The notes under the pieces: model-generated
Database searches by the model: none
What the model saw: only the letters and a program-made list of their open reading frames with translations
What the model was told of the DNA's origin: nothing
Made by a program: the position numbers and the translations under genes
Shown here: positions 16,620 to 26,591 of the stretch, in pieces
How the letters are laid out: every line of letters begins with the position of its first letter
Numbering within the stretch: position 1 is the stretch's first letter
Source: Bradyrhizobium sp. 164
Lineage (GTDB): Bacteria > Pseudomonadota > Alphaproteobacteria > Rhizobiales > Xanthobacteraceae
Direction: 5' to 3'
Assembly: GCF_023073715.1 (NCBI RefSeq)
Contig: NZ_JADPKA010000095.1
Coordinates: forward strand, 1 to 64,000
DNA length: 64,000 bases

Positions 16620-17444
16620 CTAGCTCAACCAGAACTTCGGCGTCGTCGGCTCCAGCCTGCCTCCTAGCCGCACCGGCGAGATCCGCAGCGCGAGCCCCGT
16701 TGCATCATCGGTCTCCACTGCTACGCCGCTGAGCGTCGCCATTCCAGCGGCGGGCTCGAACCGGCCCGACGGAATCCCCGAGGTGAACCGGCGCAGCGGC
16801 TCTTCCTTCTGCATGCCGATGATTGAATCGTAATCCCCGGTCATGCCGGCATCGGTCATGTAGGCGGTGCCGCCTGACAGGATCTGATGGTCGGCGGTCG
16901 GCACATGCGTATGCGTGCCGACGACGAGGCTGGCGCGGCCGTCACAAAAGAAGCCGATGCCCTGCTTCTCGCTGCTCGCCTCGCAATGGAAGTCGACGAT
17001 GATGGCATCGGCCGCGACGCCGAGCGGGCAGGCGCCGAGCTCGCGCTCCAGCGCCGCGAACGGATCGTCGAACGGGGTCATGAAGACGCGCCCCAAAGCG
17101 TTGACGACGAGCGCATGCTTGCCGTTCTTGGCCTCGACCAGCGCAGCGCCGCGGCCCGGCGTGCCGCGCGGATAGTTCGCCGGCCGCACCAGGCGCTCGG
17201 CGCGCTCGATGAAAACCAAGGCTTCACGCTGGTCCCAGGAATGATTGCCGAGCGTTACCGCGTCGGCGCCGGCATCGAGGAATTCCTGGTAGATCGCTTC
17301 CGTGATGCCGAAGCCGCCGGCGGCATTCTCGCCGTTGACGACGACCAAGTCGAGCGACCAGTCCTTGACCATGCCAGGCAGATGATCAGCAATCGCCGTG
17401 CGTCCGGCGCGGCCGACGACGTCACCCACGAAGAGAATGCGCAA
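16620..17444 (-). CDS. YmdB-family metallophosphoesterase (TIGR00282)
   Basis: 274 residues, family length. It carries all signature motifs of the YmdB/DR1281 type: ILFVGDVVGRAGR, VVNGENAAGGFG, VTLGNHSWD, DFHCEASSEKQG and VVGTHTHVPTAD. It also has MTDAGMTGDYDSIIGM. Characterised members hydrolyse 2',3'-cyclic nucleotides or act as phosphodiesterases with two metal ions in the cytoplasm. It overlaps the end of the formyl-THF cyclo-ligase gene by 23 bases, so the pair is coupled. Confidence 0.92.
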   Translation of the reverse strand: MRILFVGDVVGRAGRTAIADHLPGMVKDWSLDLVVVNGENAAGGFGITEAIYQEFLDAGADAVTLGNHSWDQREALVFIERAERLVRPANYPRGTPGRGAALVEAKNGKHALVVNALGRVFMTPFDDPFAALERELGACPLGVAADAIIVDFHCEASSEKQGIGFFCDGRASLVVGTHTHVPTADHQILSGGTAYMTDAGMTGDYDSIIGMQKEEPLRRFTSGIPSGRFEPAAGMATLSGVAVETDDATGLALRISPVRLGGRLEPTTPKFWLS

Positions 17445-18018
17445 CTTCAGAACTCCGGAAATCGAACACGTCCGATTCCGTTAGCACATAATCCAGCGCG
17501 ACGTCGTGCGATAGTGCAGGAACCGCCTCGATCTCCTGCGCCGCAAAGGCAAGCCCGATCCCGACGATATTCTTGGCTTTCCGCAAATGCGCGAAGGTGA
17601 AATCGTAATGCCCCGCACCATAGCCGATGCGATGGCCAAGACGGTCGAAGGCGGCGAGCGGCGTCAGCATGATGTCGGGGATGACTTCGCTGGCGGCCGG
17701 CGACGGCTCGGGAATGCCGAGCGGGCCGAGCATGAGGCGGTCGCTCGGATGAAAGAGACGGAAGATCAACGACTGGCCGCGCGCGGTGACGCAAGGCAGC
17801 GCCAGCTTCGCGCCTTGCTCGGCGAGCTTTCGCATGAGCGGCATCGGATCGATCTCGCTGCGGATCGGCGAATAGCCGGAGACAATGCTGCCGGGCAGCA
17901 GCTTGAACGGCAGTCCGCGCTCCGCGAGCTTCGCGGCGGCGTTGGTGCGCTTCTTCTCGCTCAGCGCGTCGCGCTTGCTGAGCGCTTTGGCGCGGAGTTC
18001 GGCTTTGGAGCTGGACAT
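17422..18018 (-). CDS. 5-formyltetrahydrofolate cyclo-ligase
   Basis: 198 residues from ATG 18018 (MSSSKAELRAKALSKRD); longer in-frame starts run through the repeat at 18054-18156 and are not credible. It converts 5-formyl-THF to 5,10-methenyl-THF using ATP. Diagnostic motifs are YSPIRSEIDPMPLM, and MLTPLAAFDRLGHRIGYGAGHYD, with the GYGxGxYD substrate loop; the usual second Asp is retained. In Proteobacteria this gene commonly sits downstream of zapA and the 6S RNA, exactly the order found here. Confidence 0.95.
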   Translation of the reverse strand: MSSSKAELRAKALSKRDALSEKKRTNAAAKLAERGLPFKLLPGSIVSGYSPIRSEIDPMPLMRKLAEQGAKLALPCVTARGQSLIFRLFHPSDRLMLGPLGIPEPSPAASEVIPDIMLTPLAAFDRLGHRIGYGAGHYDFTFAHLRKAKNIVGIGLAFAAQEIEAVPALSHDVALDYVLTESDVFDFRSSEVAHSLRG

Positions 18019-18053
18019 GCGCGTTTTCCCCCGAGGGCGAAGTCTTGCTCCGC

Positions 18054-18156
18054 CGTCATCGCCCGCGCAGGCGGGCGATCCAGTATTCCAGAGACGCCAG
18101 TGCTTGAACCTCAACGCCGCGGCGTACTGGATGCCCGGCCTGCGCGGGGCATGATA
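18054..18156. repeat. Palindromic intergenic repeat, family B
   Basis: Hairpin GCCCGCGCAGGCGGGC, then GATCCAGTATTCCAGAGACG, a spacer, CGCCGCGGCGTACTGGAT and a closing hairpin GCCCGGCCTGCGCGGGGC. Same architecture as the copy at 37924. Confidence 0.85.
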
Positions 18157-18221
18157 CCGAGAATGACTGAACCGCAAGCGCGTCGGGGACGCAATTCGAC
18201 AAACACGACCAGAAGAAACAG

Positions 18222-18384
18222 TGCGAAGCCGCGGACGCCGTTGAAGCACTCGATCCCGGAGTTCCCTACGAAAGTAGGTGGGCACCATATGTCCGGGCCC
18301 ACGGGCCCGGCCAGGGACAGTTCCCTAAAGGATCGATAAGGCCCCGGGGATATATGGCTCCTGACGCACGTCGCAGCCTCGCTT
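18222..18384 (-). ncRNA. ssrS: 6S RNA
   Basis: About 160 nt, the size known for alphaproteobacterial 6S RNA. It lies between zapA and the formyl-THF cyclo-ligase gene, where 6S RNA genes typically lie. The ends form a long closing stem: GCGAGGCUGCGACG (5', positions 18382-18369) pairs with CGUCCGCGGCUUCGC (3', 18237-18223), with one bulge. Internal hairpins include GGGCCCGUGGGCCC and CCUACUUUCGUAGG around the central open region. 6S RNA mimics an open promoter and sequesters sigma-70 RNA polymerase in stationary phase. A TACATT -10-like box lies just upstream on the minus strand. Confidence 0.85.
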
Positions 18385-18462
18385 GCGCAATGTAACAACG
18401 ATATTGACGAACCGCCAGCCCGGCGAGAGTGCGGAGCTTCGGTGCAGCCACGGCGGAAGTGC

Positions 18463-18586
18463 GCTCCCTCCCCCGCTTGCGGGGGAGGGTTGGGGAGAGG
18501 GTGTCTCCACAGGCGAGACTCCCCAAGAGGTGAGAGCCCTCACCCGCGCCTCCGGCGCGACCTCTCCCGCAAGCGGGAGAGGTTGA
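18463..18586. repeat. Palindromic intergenic repeat, family C (CTCCCCCGCTTGCGGGGGAG)
   Basis: Starts with hairpin CTCCCCCGCTTGCGGGGGAG and ends with the related CTCTCCCGCAAGCGGGAGAG. The interior contains GAGGGTGTC and an inverted ACCCGCGCCTCCGGCGCG. It lies between the 6S RNA and zapA. Confidence 0.8.
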
Positions 18587-18638
18587 GCCCGCCGCCACAT
18601 CGAGAACGACAGCTCAGCGCGTCTCATCTATCGCGGCT

Positions 18639-19022
18639 CTAACCGATTGCGATGCCGTTGCCGACGGTCCGGTTCAGGACCTGGGTCGACTTCTCGATGC
18701 GTTCGGCGGCGGCGTTCAGCGCATTCACCACCGCGGTCTGCGTCATCCGGGCGCGCTCGACGGCGGCGTTGCGGAAATCCCTGAGCTCGATCAGCTCCTG
18801 CTCCATGGTGCGGATCCGGTTGCCGGCGTCGACCAGCTCGTCGCACACGGTCAGCGCTGCCATCACCGTGAGGCGCGCATCGCCGATCTCGCCGAACTTT
18901 CCGCGCAGGGACTGGATGCGGGTCTCCAGGCTTTCGGCGAGCTTCAGCAGCCGCACCTCCTGGCCCTCCTCGCAAGCCATGCGGTATTGCCGGCCATTGA
19001 TGGTGACATTGATGTGGCTCAT
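18639..19022 (-). CDS. zapA: Cell division protein ZapA
   Basis: 127 residues. The N-terminal domain begins MSHINVTINGRQYRMACEEGQE, the typical ZapA start, followed by LKLAESLETRI and DARLTVMAALTVCDEL. A C-terminal coiled coil runs from about residue 70 (IRTMEQELIELRDF). ZapA promotes FtsZ filament bundling at the division ring. Its start overlaps the stop of the DUF4164 gene (ATGA). Confidence 0.93.
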   Translation of the reverse strand: MSHINVTINGRQYRMACEEGQEVRLLKLAESLETRIQSLRGKFGEIGDARLTVMAALTVCDELVDAGNRIRTMEQELIELRDFRNAAVERARMTQTAVVNALNAAAERIEKSTQVLNRTVGNGIAIG

Positions 19023-19339
19023 CCGTCCTCTCCGGTATCGAGCACCGAACGTATCGTGACGATCGCGGAATCCAGCCGGTCGGAGATCTCGCGATTGGTG
19101 CGCTCGAGCTTGCGCGCCTTCACCAGCGCACCATCGAGCTCGTCGGCGAGCCGCGAGCGGTCCGCGCCGAGCGCCTGGATTCGCGCCGCGAGCTCGTTCT
19201 CGTCGCGATCGGCATCGCGCCGCCGCTCCACCGCGCTTTCGAGTGCGTCGAGCGCCGCCGTGAGCCTGCGGGTCGCGATCTCGATCTCGACGGCGGATGA
19301 TTCCGTCATGGCAGAGCTGTTGGATACGCGATCGTTCAT
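19019..19339 (-). CDS. DUF4164 coiled-coil protein
   Basis: 106 residues from ATG 19339; an internal ATG at 19309 (MTESSAVEIEIATRRL) is an equally good start. The protein is almost entirely one predicted coiled coil (ALDALESAVERRRDADRDE, then LADELDGALVKARKLE). DUF4164 proteins occur directly upstream of zapA in Rhizobiales and probably partner ZapA, which is also a coiled-coil protein. This is inferred from gene order. Confidence 0.8.
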   Translation of the reverse strand: MNDRVSNSSAMTESSAVEIEIATRRLTAALDALESAVERRRDADRDENELAARIQALGADRSRLADELDGALVKARKLERTNREISDRLDSAIVTIRSVLDTGEDG

Positions 19340-19714
19340 GCAGTCAGCGGCGGAACCTACCGGCCTTTGCCCAGTGGCCTTGTTACTGGGGCTCGCCGTC
19401 CGGCAAAAGACTCGGTTCGGCAAGCGGTTAGAAGCAGAAATTTACGTGGCAAGCTAGCCAAGCGCAACGCCGCCGCGAAACTATGCACCGATAGATCGGG
19501 AGAAGGTCGTGCTGATCCGTCAGTTCTCCTGGGCCCGATCCGGGCGGAAAACCGATTTCCACACAGGCAACTTTTGCGGCCAAACCGGCGTTTGATTGCC
19601 TTGGACTCCCGGAACCGAGGTGCTATCCCAGCCCGGACCTTCAGTGGCCGCCAGGCTCCTTCCCGCGCGGGCGTACATCGCCTCCAAGCGCTTCATTTCA
19701 GACGGATTTCAGAC
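19340..19714. other. Divergent intergenic region between DUF4164/zapA and tkt
   Basis: About 375 bases holding the promoters for both directions. An in-frame extension of tkt to 19367 is open but lacks transketolase sequence, so it is regarded as leader. No clear promoter box or riboswitch was found. Confidence 0.5.
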
Positions 19715-21700
19715 ATGACGCAGGTCGATCACACCCGTATGGCCAACGCGATCCGCGGCCTCTCGATGGACGCCGTCGAGAAGGCCAAATCGGGCCATCC
19801 GGGCCTGCCGATGGGCGCTGCCGACATCGCCACCGTGCTGTTCACCCAGTTCCTGAAATTCGACGCCTCCGCGCCGGCCTGGCCGGATCGCGACCGCTTC
19901 GTGCTCTCGGCCGGTCACGGCTCGATGCTGCTCTATTCGCTGCTGTACCTAACCGGCAATTCCGAGATGACGCTGGACCAGATCAAGCAGTTCCGCCAGG
20001 TCGATTCGCTCACCCCAGGACACCCCGAGAATTTCCGCACCAGGGGTATCGAGACCACCACCGGCCCGCTCGGCCAGGGCATCTCCACCGCGGTCGGCAT
20101 GGCGCTCGCCGAGAAGATGCTGGCAGCCGAGTTCGGTAAGAAGATCGTCGACCACCACACTTACGTGCTCGCCTCCGACGGCGACCTGATGGAGGGCGTG
20201 TCGCAGGAAGCGATCGCGATGGCCGGGCACTGGAAGCTGAACAAGCTGATCGTGCTCTACGACGACAACGGCATCTCCATCGACGGCCCGACCACGCTCT
20301 CCGATTCCGTCGACCAGGTGAAGCGCTTCAAGTCGGCAGGCTGGGCGGCCGAGAAGATCGACGGCCAGAACCAGGCCGCGATCACCGACGCGATCACGCG
20401 CGCCAAGAAATCGAACAGGCCGACGCTGATCGCCTGCCGCACCACCATTGGCTTCGGCGCGCCGCACAAGGCCGGCACGTCGAAAGTGCATGGCGAGGCG
20501 CTCGGCGCCGACGAGCTCAAGGCCGCCAAGGAAAATCTCGGCATCTCGCTCGAGCCATTCGCGGTCGCCGAGGACGTGCTGAAGGCGTGGCGTGACGCCG
20601 GCCGTCGCGGCGCAGCAGCGCGCCAGGAATGGGAAGCACGGCTCGGTGAGCTCGGCAGCCGAAAGCGCGCCGAGTTCGAGCGCCGCCTGCGCCATGAGCG
20701 CCCGGCCTCGCTGGCAAAGGCGCTGCGGGCGCACAAGAAGGAGCTGTTGGAAAAGCCGCTGACGGCGGCGACCCGCAAATCGTCGGAGGCGGCGATCGAG
20801 GCGATCGCGGCCGCGATGCCGATGGAATTCCTGGCGGGCTCCGCCGACCTCACCGGCTCCAACAACAACAAGGCCAAGTCGGCGACCGCCTTCTCCGCCA
20901 AGACGCCGAAGGGCCGCTTCATCCATTACGGCATTCGCGAGCACGGCATGGCCGCCGCGATGAACGGCATCTTCCTGCACGGCGGCTTCGCGCCGAACGG
21001 CGCGACCTTCCTGGTGTTCACCGACTACGCACGTCCCGCGATGCGCCTTGCCGCGCTGATGGGCGCCGGCGTCGTCTATGTGATGACGCACGATTCAATC
21101 GGCCTCGGCGAAGACGGTCCGACTCATCAACCGGTCGAGCATCTCGCCGCATTACGCGCCATTCCCAACATGCGCGTGTTCCGTCCTTGCGATTCGATCG
21201 AGGTCGCCGAGTGCTGGGAGCTCGCGCTCAACCGCGTCGACGGCCCGACCGTGCTGGCGCTGACGCGCCAGAACCTGCCGCAGCTCCGTACCAGCGCACC
21301 GAACGACAATCCCTGCGCGGCCGGCGCCTATGAGCTGGTCGCAGCTCAGGGCGAAGCCAAGGTGACGCTGTTCGCCTCCGGCTCAGAGGTGGAGATCGCG
21401 GTCGCCGCCCAGAAGCAGCTCGCCAAACGCGGCATCGCGTCACGGGTGGTCTCTGTTCCTTCGCTCGAGCTGTTGTTAGCGCAACCAGAGGCCAAACGCG
21501 CCGCGATCATCGGGAACGCGCCGGTCAAGATTGCGATCGAGGCCGCCGTGCGCTGGGGCTGGGACGCCGTGATCGGCCAGGACGGCGAATTCATCGGCAT
21601 GCATTCCTTCGGCGAAAGCGGTCCTGTCAACGAGCTCTACAAGCATTTCGGCATCACCGCCGAGGCCGCGGTTAACGCTGTGCTGAAGCGCGTTTCCTGA
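19715..21700 (+). CDS. tkt: Transketolase
   Basis: 661 residues from ATG 19715. It transfers two-carbon units between ketose and aldose phosphates in the pentose-phosphate and Calvin pathways, using thiamine diphosphate. Visible features are KSGHPGLPMGAADIA near the N-terminus and the cofactor motif ASDGDLMEGVSQEA (about 155) with DDNGISIDG. The Pyr domain has IHYGIREHGMAAAMNG, and THDSIGLGEDGPTHQPVEH carries the substrate-binding His. It is the first gene of a plus-strand run through gap, pgk and two fba genes. Confidence 0.97.
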   Translation: MTQVDHTRMANAIRGLSMDAVEKAKSGHPGLPMGAADIATVLFTQFLKFDASAPAWPDRDRFVLSAGHGSMLLYSLLYLTGNSEMTLDQIKQFRQVDSLTPGHPENFRTRGIETTTGPLGQGISTAVGMALAEKMLAAEFGKKIVDHHTYVLASDGDLMEGVSQEAIAMAGHWKLNKLIVLYDDNGISIDGPTTLSDSVDQVKRFKSAGWAAEKIDGQNQAAITDAITRAKKSNRPTLIACRTTIGFGAPHKAGTSKVHGEALGADELKAAKENLGISLEPFAVAEDVLKAWRDAGRRGAAARQEWEARLGELGSRKRAEFERRLRHERPASLAKALRAHKKELLEKPLTAATRKSSEAAIEAIAAAMPMEFLAGSADLTGSNNNKAKSATAFSAKTPKGRFIHYGIREHGMAAAMNGIFLHGGFAPNGATFLVFTDYARPAMRLAALMGAGVVYVMTHDSIGLGEDGPTHQPVEHLAALRAIPNMRVFRPCDSIEVAECWELALNRVDGPTVLALTRQNLPQLRTSAPNDNPCAAGAYELVAAQGEAKVTLFASGSEVEIAVAAQKQLAKRGIASRVVSVPSLELLLAQPEAKRAAIIGNAPVKIAIEAAVRWGWDAVIGQDGEFIGMHSFGESGPVNELYKHFGITAEAAVNAVLKRVS

Positions 21701-21849
21701 GAGTTGAGCTTGCCGCAAAAAAGGACTACCTAATCTCCCATATGATCAAGCACCGCCCGGCCGAACCGGGCGCCCGCCCCTAAAAAACCCTCGCAGGCGC
21801 ACGAAAGCGCGTTGTGCGGGATGACAACGGTCATTGAAGGAGACGAAAC

Positions 21850-22857
<1,008 letters not shown>

Positions 22858-22866
22858 GGCCGCTCT

Positions 22867-22996
22867 CGTCCCGGACGCGATGCAGCGTGAAATGCTGCTT
22901 CGCAGATCCGGGACCCATTCAACCGCGGGACTCGCCGCAACGTGCGGTCCCGGTTCTGCACAGCGGCACTACGCGCCGCTAGTAGCGCCCGGGACA
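22867..22996. repeat. Palindromic intergenic repeat, family D (CGTCCCGGACGCG...CGGGAC)
   Basis: TCGTCCCGGACGCGATGCAG, GATCCGGGACCC, CGGTCCCGG and finally CGCCCGGGACAAGG form several nested inverted pieces between gap and pgk. Related to the elements at 48108 and 57473. Confidence 0.6.
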
Positions 22997-23007
22997 AGGG
23001 GCCTCCA

Positions 23008-24204
23008 ATGACGAAATCATTCCGCACCCTCGACGACGTCGACGTGAAGGGCAAACGCGTATTGCTGCGCGTCGATCTGAACGTACCCATGGAGAATGGG
23101 CGCGTCAGCGACGCAACGCGGCTCGAGCGCGTCGCCCCGACCATCAGCGAGATCTCCGACAAAGGCGGCAAGGTCATCCTGCTCGCGCATTTCGGCCGGC
23201 CGAAGGGCCGCGATCCCAAGGAATCGCTCAAGCCGGTTGCCGAAGCCCTGTCCAAGGTCGTGAAGAAGCCCGTTGCCTTCGCCGACGACTGCATCGGCGA
23301 GCCGGCGGCCAAGGCCGTCGCCAGCTTGAAGGACGGCGACATTCTCTGCCTGGAAAACACCCGCTTCCACAAAGAAGAGGAAAAGAACGATTCCGCCTTC
23401 GTCGCGGAACTGGCAAAGCTCGGCGACATCTGGGTCAATGACGCGTTCTCGGCGGCGCACCGCGCCCACGCCTCGACCGAAGGCCTCGGCCACAAGCTGC
23501 CGGCCTATGCCGGCCGCACCATGCAGGCCGAGCTCGACGCGCTAGAGAAGGCGCTGGGCTCGCCGACCAAGCCGGTCATCGCGATCATCGGCGGCGCGAA
23601 AGTTTCGACCAAAATCGACCTGCTCGAAAACCTCGTCACCAAGGTCGATGCGCTCGTGATTGGCGGCGGCATGGCCAACACCTTCCTGCACGCCCAGGGC
23701 GTCGCGGTCGGCAAGTCGCTGGCCGAGAAGGATCTCGCCGCCACTGCGCTGCGCATCATGGAGAAGGCGGAAGCCGCCAATTGCGCCATCATTCTCCCCG
23801 TGGACGCCACCGTGGCTTACCATTTCGCCGCCAACGCGCCGTCGCATGCCTATGGGCTTGATGCGATCCCTGCCGACGGCATGATCCTCGACGTCGGCCC
23901 GCAATCCATCGTGCGCGTTCACGCCGCGATCGACGATGCGGCGACGCTGGTCTGGAACGGACCGCTCGGCGCCTTCGAGATGCAGCCGTTCGACCGCGGC
24001 ACGGTCGCGGCCGCCAGGCACGCCGCCGAACGCACCAAGGCGAAGAAGCTGATCTCGATCGCGGGCGGCGGCGACACCGTTGCCGCGCTCAACCAGGCCG
24101 GCGTCGCCGGCAGTTTCACCTATGTCTCGACCGCCGGTGGCGCGTTCCTTGAATGGATGGAAGGCAAGCCCCTGCCCGGCGTCGAGGTGCTGCGCATCAA
24201 GTAA
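23008..24204 (+). CDS. pgk: Phosphoglycerate kinase
   Basis: 398 residues from ATG 23008; the upstream open frame runs through a repeat. Family motifs: LLRVDLNVPMENGRV (substrate Asp/Asn), LLAHFGRPKGRD, ENTRFHKEEEKND, VNDAFSAAHRAHAS (His/Arg basic patch), GGAKVSTKI, and the nucleotide loop IAGGGDTVAAL. It interconverts 1,3-bisphosphoglycerate and 3-phosphoglycerate with ADP/ATP. It sits between gap and fba in the carbon-metabolism run. Confidence 0.97.
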   Translation: MTKSFRTLDDVDVKGKRVLLRVDLNVPMENGRVSDATRLERVAPTISEISDKGGKVILLAHFGRPKGRDPKESLKPVAEALSKVVKKPVAFADDCIGEPAAKAVASLKDGDILCLENTRFHKEEEKNDSAFVAELAKLGDIWVNDAFSAAHRAHASTEGLGHKLPAYAGRTMQAELDALEKALGSPTKPVIAIIGGAKVSTKIDLLENLVTKVDALVIGGGMANTFLHAQGVAVGKSLAEKDLAATALRIMEKAEAANCAIILPVDATVAYHFAANAPSHAYGLDAIPADGMILDVGPQSIVRVHAAIDDAATLVWNGPLGAFEMQPFDRGTVAAARHAAERTKAKKLISIAGGGDTVAALNQAGVAGSFTYVSTAGGAFLEWMEGKPLPGVEVLRIK

Positions 24205-24261
24205 GCTTTAAGTCGGCAAACATTGAGTGGCCTTGCAGGCCCAAACCGGAGAAAAAGACAG

Positions 24262-25329
24262 ATGGCTCGGATCACGTTACGTCAACTGCTCGACCATGCG
24301 GCGGAAAACGATTACGGCGTACCGGCCTTCAACATCAACAACATGGAGCAGGCGCTGGCGATCATGGACGCGGCCAACCAGGTCGACGCGCCTGTCATCA
24401 TCCAGGCCTCGCGCGGCGCGCGCTCCTACGCCAACGACGTCATGCTCAAGCACATGATGGACGCGGTGACCGAGATCTATCCGCACATTCCGGTCTGCGT
24501 GCATCTCGACCACGGCAACGAGCCGGCGACCTGCATGACCGCGATCCAGGCCGGCTTCACCTCGGTGATGATGGACGGCTCGCTCAAGGCCGACGGCAAG
24601 ACCCCCGGCGACTGGGCCTACAATGTCGGCGTCACCAAGACCGTGACCGACATGGCCCATCTCGGCGGCATCTCGGTCGAAGGCGAACTCGGCGTGCTCG
24701 GCTCGCTCGAGACAGGCATGGGCGACAAGGAGGACGGCCACGGCGCCGAAGGCAAGCTCAGCCACGACCAGCTCCTGACCAATCCCGACGAGGCCGTGAA
24801 GTTCGTGAAGGAGACCAAGGTCGACGCGCTCGCGATCGCGATGGGCACCTCCCACGGCGCCTACAAGTTCACCCGCAAGCCGGACGGCGACATCCTCGCC
24901 ATGAACGTGATCGAGGAGATCCACCGCAAGCTGCCGAATACGCATCTCGTGATGCACGGCTCCTCATCGGTGCCGCAGGACCTCCAGGACATCATCAACG
25001 CCTATGGCGGCAAGATGAAGCCGACCTGGGGCGTGCCGGTGGCCGAGATCCAGCGCGGCATCAAGAACGGCGTGCGCAAGATCAACATCGACACTGACAA
25101 CCGCATGGCGATGACCGGCCAGATCCGGAAAGTGCTCAAGGACAATCCGGAGGAGTTCGATCCGCGCAAGTACCTGAAGCCGGCAATGGAGGCGATGACC
25201 AAGCTGTGCAAGCAGCGCCTCCAGGAGTTCAATACCGCCGGCCAGGCCTCGAAGATCAAGAAGGTGCTGACCACCGCCGAGATGGCCAAGCGCTACGCCA
25301 AGGGCGAGCTCGATCCCCGCGTCGCATAG
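24262..25329 (+). CDS. fba: Fructose-bisphosphate aldolase, class II (Calvin-cycle subtype)
   Basis: 355 residues from ATG 24262. Class II aldolases use a zinc ion to cleave fructose-1,6-bisphosphate (and, in Calvin-type enzymes, also sedoheptulose-bisphosphate). The zinc/catalytic set shows as VCVHLDHGNEPATC (Asp and His), VEGELGVLGSLETG (Glu), and GTSHGAYKF and LVMHGSSSVPQDLQD (His ligands). NIDTDNRMAMTGQIRK binds phosphate. The sequence type is the Calvin subtype (TIGR01521-like). Directly followed by a class I enzyme doing the same reaction. Confidence 0.95.
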   Translation: MARITLRQLLDHAAENDYGVPAFNINNMEQALAIMDAANQVDAPVIIQASRGARSYANDVMLKHMMDAVTEIYPHIPVCVHLDHGNEPATCMTAIQAGFTSVMMDGSLKADGKTPGDWAYNVGVTKTVTDMAHLGGISVEGELGVLGSLETGMGDKEDGHGAEGKLSHDQLLTNPDEAVKFVKETKVDALAIAMGTSHGAYKFTRKPDGDILAMNVIEEIHRKLPNTHLVMHGSSSVPQDLQDIINAYGGKMKPTWGVPVAEIQRGIKNGVRKINIDTDNRMAMTGQIRKVLKDNPEEFDPRKYLKPAMEAMTKLCKQRLQEFNTAGQASKIKKVLTTAEMAKRYAKGELDPRVA

Positions 25330-25365
25330 CGATCGCGCTGGCGTAACGCCCTTAGGCATACCTCC

Positions 25366-25463
25366 CGTCATTCCGGGACACGCGAAGCGTGGGCCCGGAA
25401 TCCATAACCACAGCCGGGGGTTATGGATTCCGGGCCTGCGCCTTTCGGCCATCCCGGAATGAC
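25366..25463. repeat. Palindromic intergenic repeat, family E (GTCATTCCGGG...CCCGGAATGAC)
   Basis: Ends CGTCATTCCGGG and CCCGGAATGACAG are inverted. The middle carries GGAATCCATAACC with an inverted GGTTATGGATTCC. Related to the copies at 40451, 41450 and 52599. Confidence 0.85.
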
Positions 25464-25562
25464 AGAAGGCCCTTCACCCTGCGACGAACGTTAACTCGGC
25501 AATTGCCCGAGAACGGTCTATTTTCACGGGCAAGGGCAGAATCGTTTTGGGAGGACCTCTCG

Positions 25563-26588
25563 ATGAATCTGACTGAGCTCAACAGGATTGCGACCGCCAT
25601 GGTCGCGCCCGGCAAGGGCATCCTTGCCGCCGACGAATCCTCCGGCACCATCAAGAAGCGTTTTGACGCAATCGGCGTGGAATCCACGGAAACCAACCGC
25701 CGCGACTATCGCGAGATGCTGTTCCGCTCGAAGGAGGCCATGAGCCAGTACATCTCCGGCGTGATCCTCTATGACGAGACGATCTGGCAGGACGCGAAGG
25801 ATGGCACGCCGCTGATCAGGCTGATCGAGGAGACCGGCGCCATCCCCGGCATCAAGGTCGACGAAGGTACGCAAGCCTTGCCGATGTGCCCGGGCGAACT
25901 CGTTACCGTCGGCCTCGATAAGCTCGCCGAGCGCCTGCAGAAATATTACGAGCGCGGCGCGCGCTTTGCCAAATGGCGCGCGGTGATCGACATCGGCAGC
26001 GCCATTCCCTCGATGACCGCGATCAGTGTCAACGCCCATGCGCTGGCGCGCTATGCCGCGCTGTGCCAGGCCGCGCAGATCGTGCCGATCGTCGAGCCGG
26101 AGGTGCTGATGGATGGCGATCACGACATCGATCAGTGCTATGAGGTGACGCAACGCGTGCTCAACACGACATTTCAGGAGTTGCGCGTGCAACGCGTCGC
26201 GCTCGAGGGCATGGTGCTGAAACCGAACATGGCGATCTCAGGCAAGAAGTGCGCGAAACAGGCTTCCGTCGAGGAAGTCGCGGAGAAGACAGTGCGGCTG
26301 CTGAAGGCCTGCGTGCCGGCGGCGGTGCCGGGCATCGCCTTCCTCTCCGGCGGCCAGTCCGACGAGGAGGCGACCGCGCATCTCAACGCCATGCACAAGC
26401 TTGGCCCGCTGCCCTGGAGCCTGACTTTCTCCTACGGCCGCGCGCTCCAGGCCGCGCCGCAGAAGGCCTGGTCCGGCAAGGCGGAGAACGTCGCGGCCGG
26501 ACAGCGTGCCTTCAGCCACCGCGCGCGGATGAACGGCCTTGCGTCCAAGGGCGAATGGCAAAGCAGCCTGGAACAGAAGGCAGCCTAG
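25563..26588 (+). CDS. Fructose-bisphosphate aldolase, class I
   Basis: 341 residues from ATG 25563, after GGGAGGA. Class I aldolases form a Schiff base. The lysine is in LEGMVLKPNM, the second substrate lysine/arginine region is PGKGILAADESSGTIKKRF, and FLSGGQSDEEATAHLNAMH and WSLTFSYGRALQ complete the family pattern. It is metal-independent, so it backs up the neighbouring class II enzyme under other metal or flux conditions (inference). It is followed after three bases by the ThiE-like gene and is probably cotranscribed with it. Confidence 0.95.
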   Translation: MNLTELNRIATAMVAPGKGILAADESSGTIKKRFDAIGVESTETNRRDYREMLFRSKEAMSQYISGVILYDETIWQDAKDGTPLIRLIEETGAIPGIKVDEGTQALPMCPGELVTVGLDKLAERLQKYYERGARFAKWRAVIDIGSAIPSMTAISVNAHALARYAALCQAAQIVPIVEPEVLMDGDHDIDQCYEVTQRVLNTTFQELRVQRVALEGMVLKPNMAISGKKCAKQASVEEVAEKTVRLLKACVPAAVPGIAFLSGGQSDEEATAHLNAMHKLGPLPWSLTFSYGRALQAAPQKAWSGKAENVAAGQRAFSHRARMNGLASKGEWQSSLEQKAA

Positions 26589-26591
26589 ACC

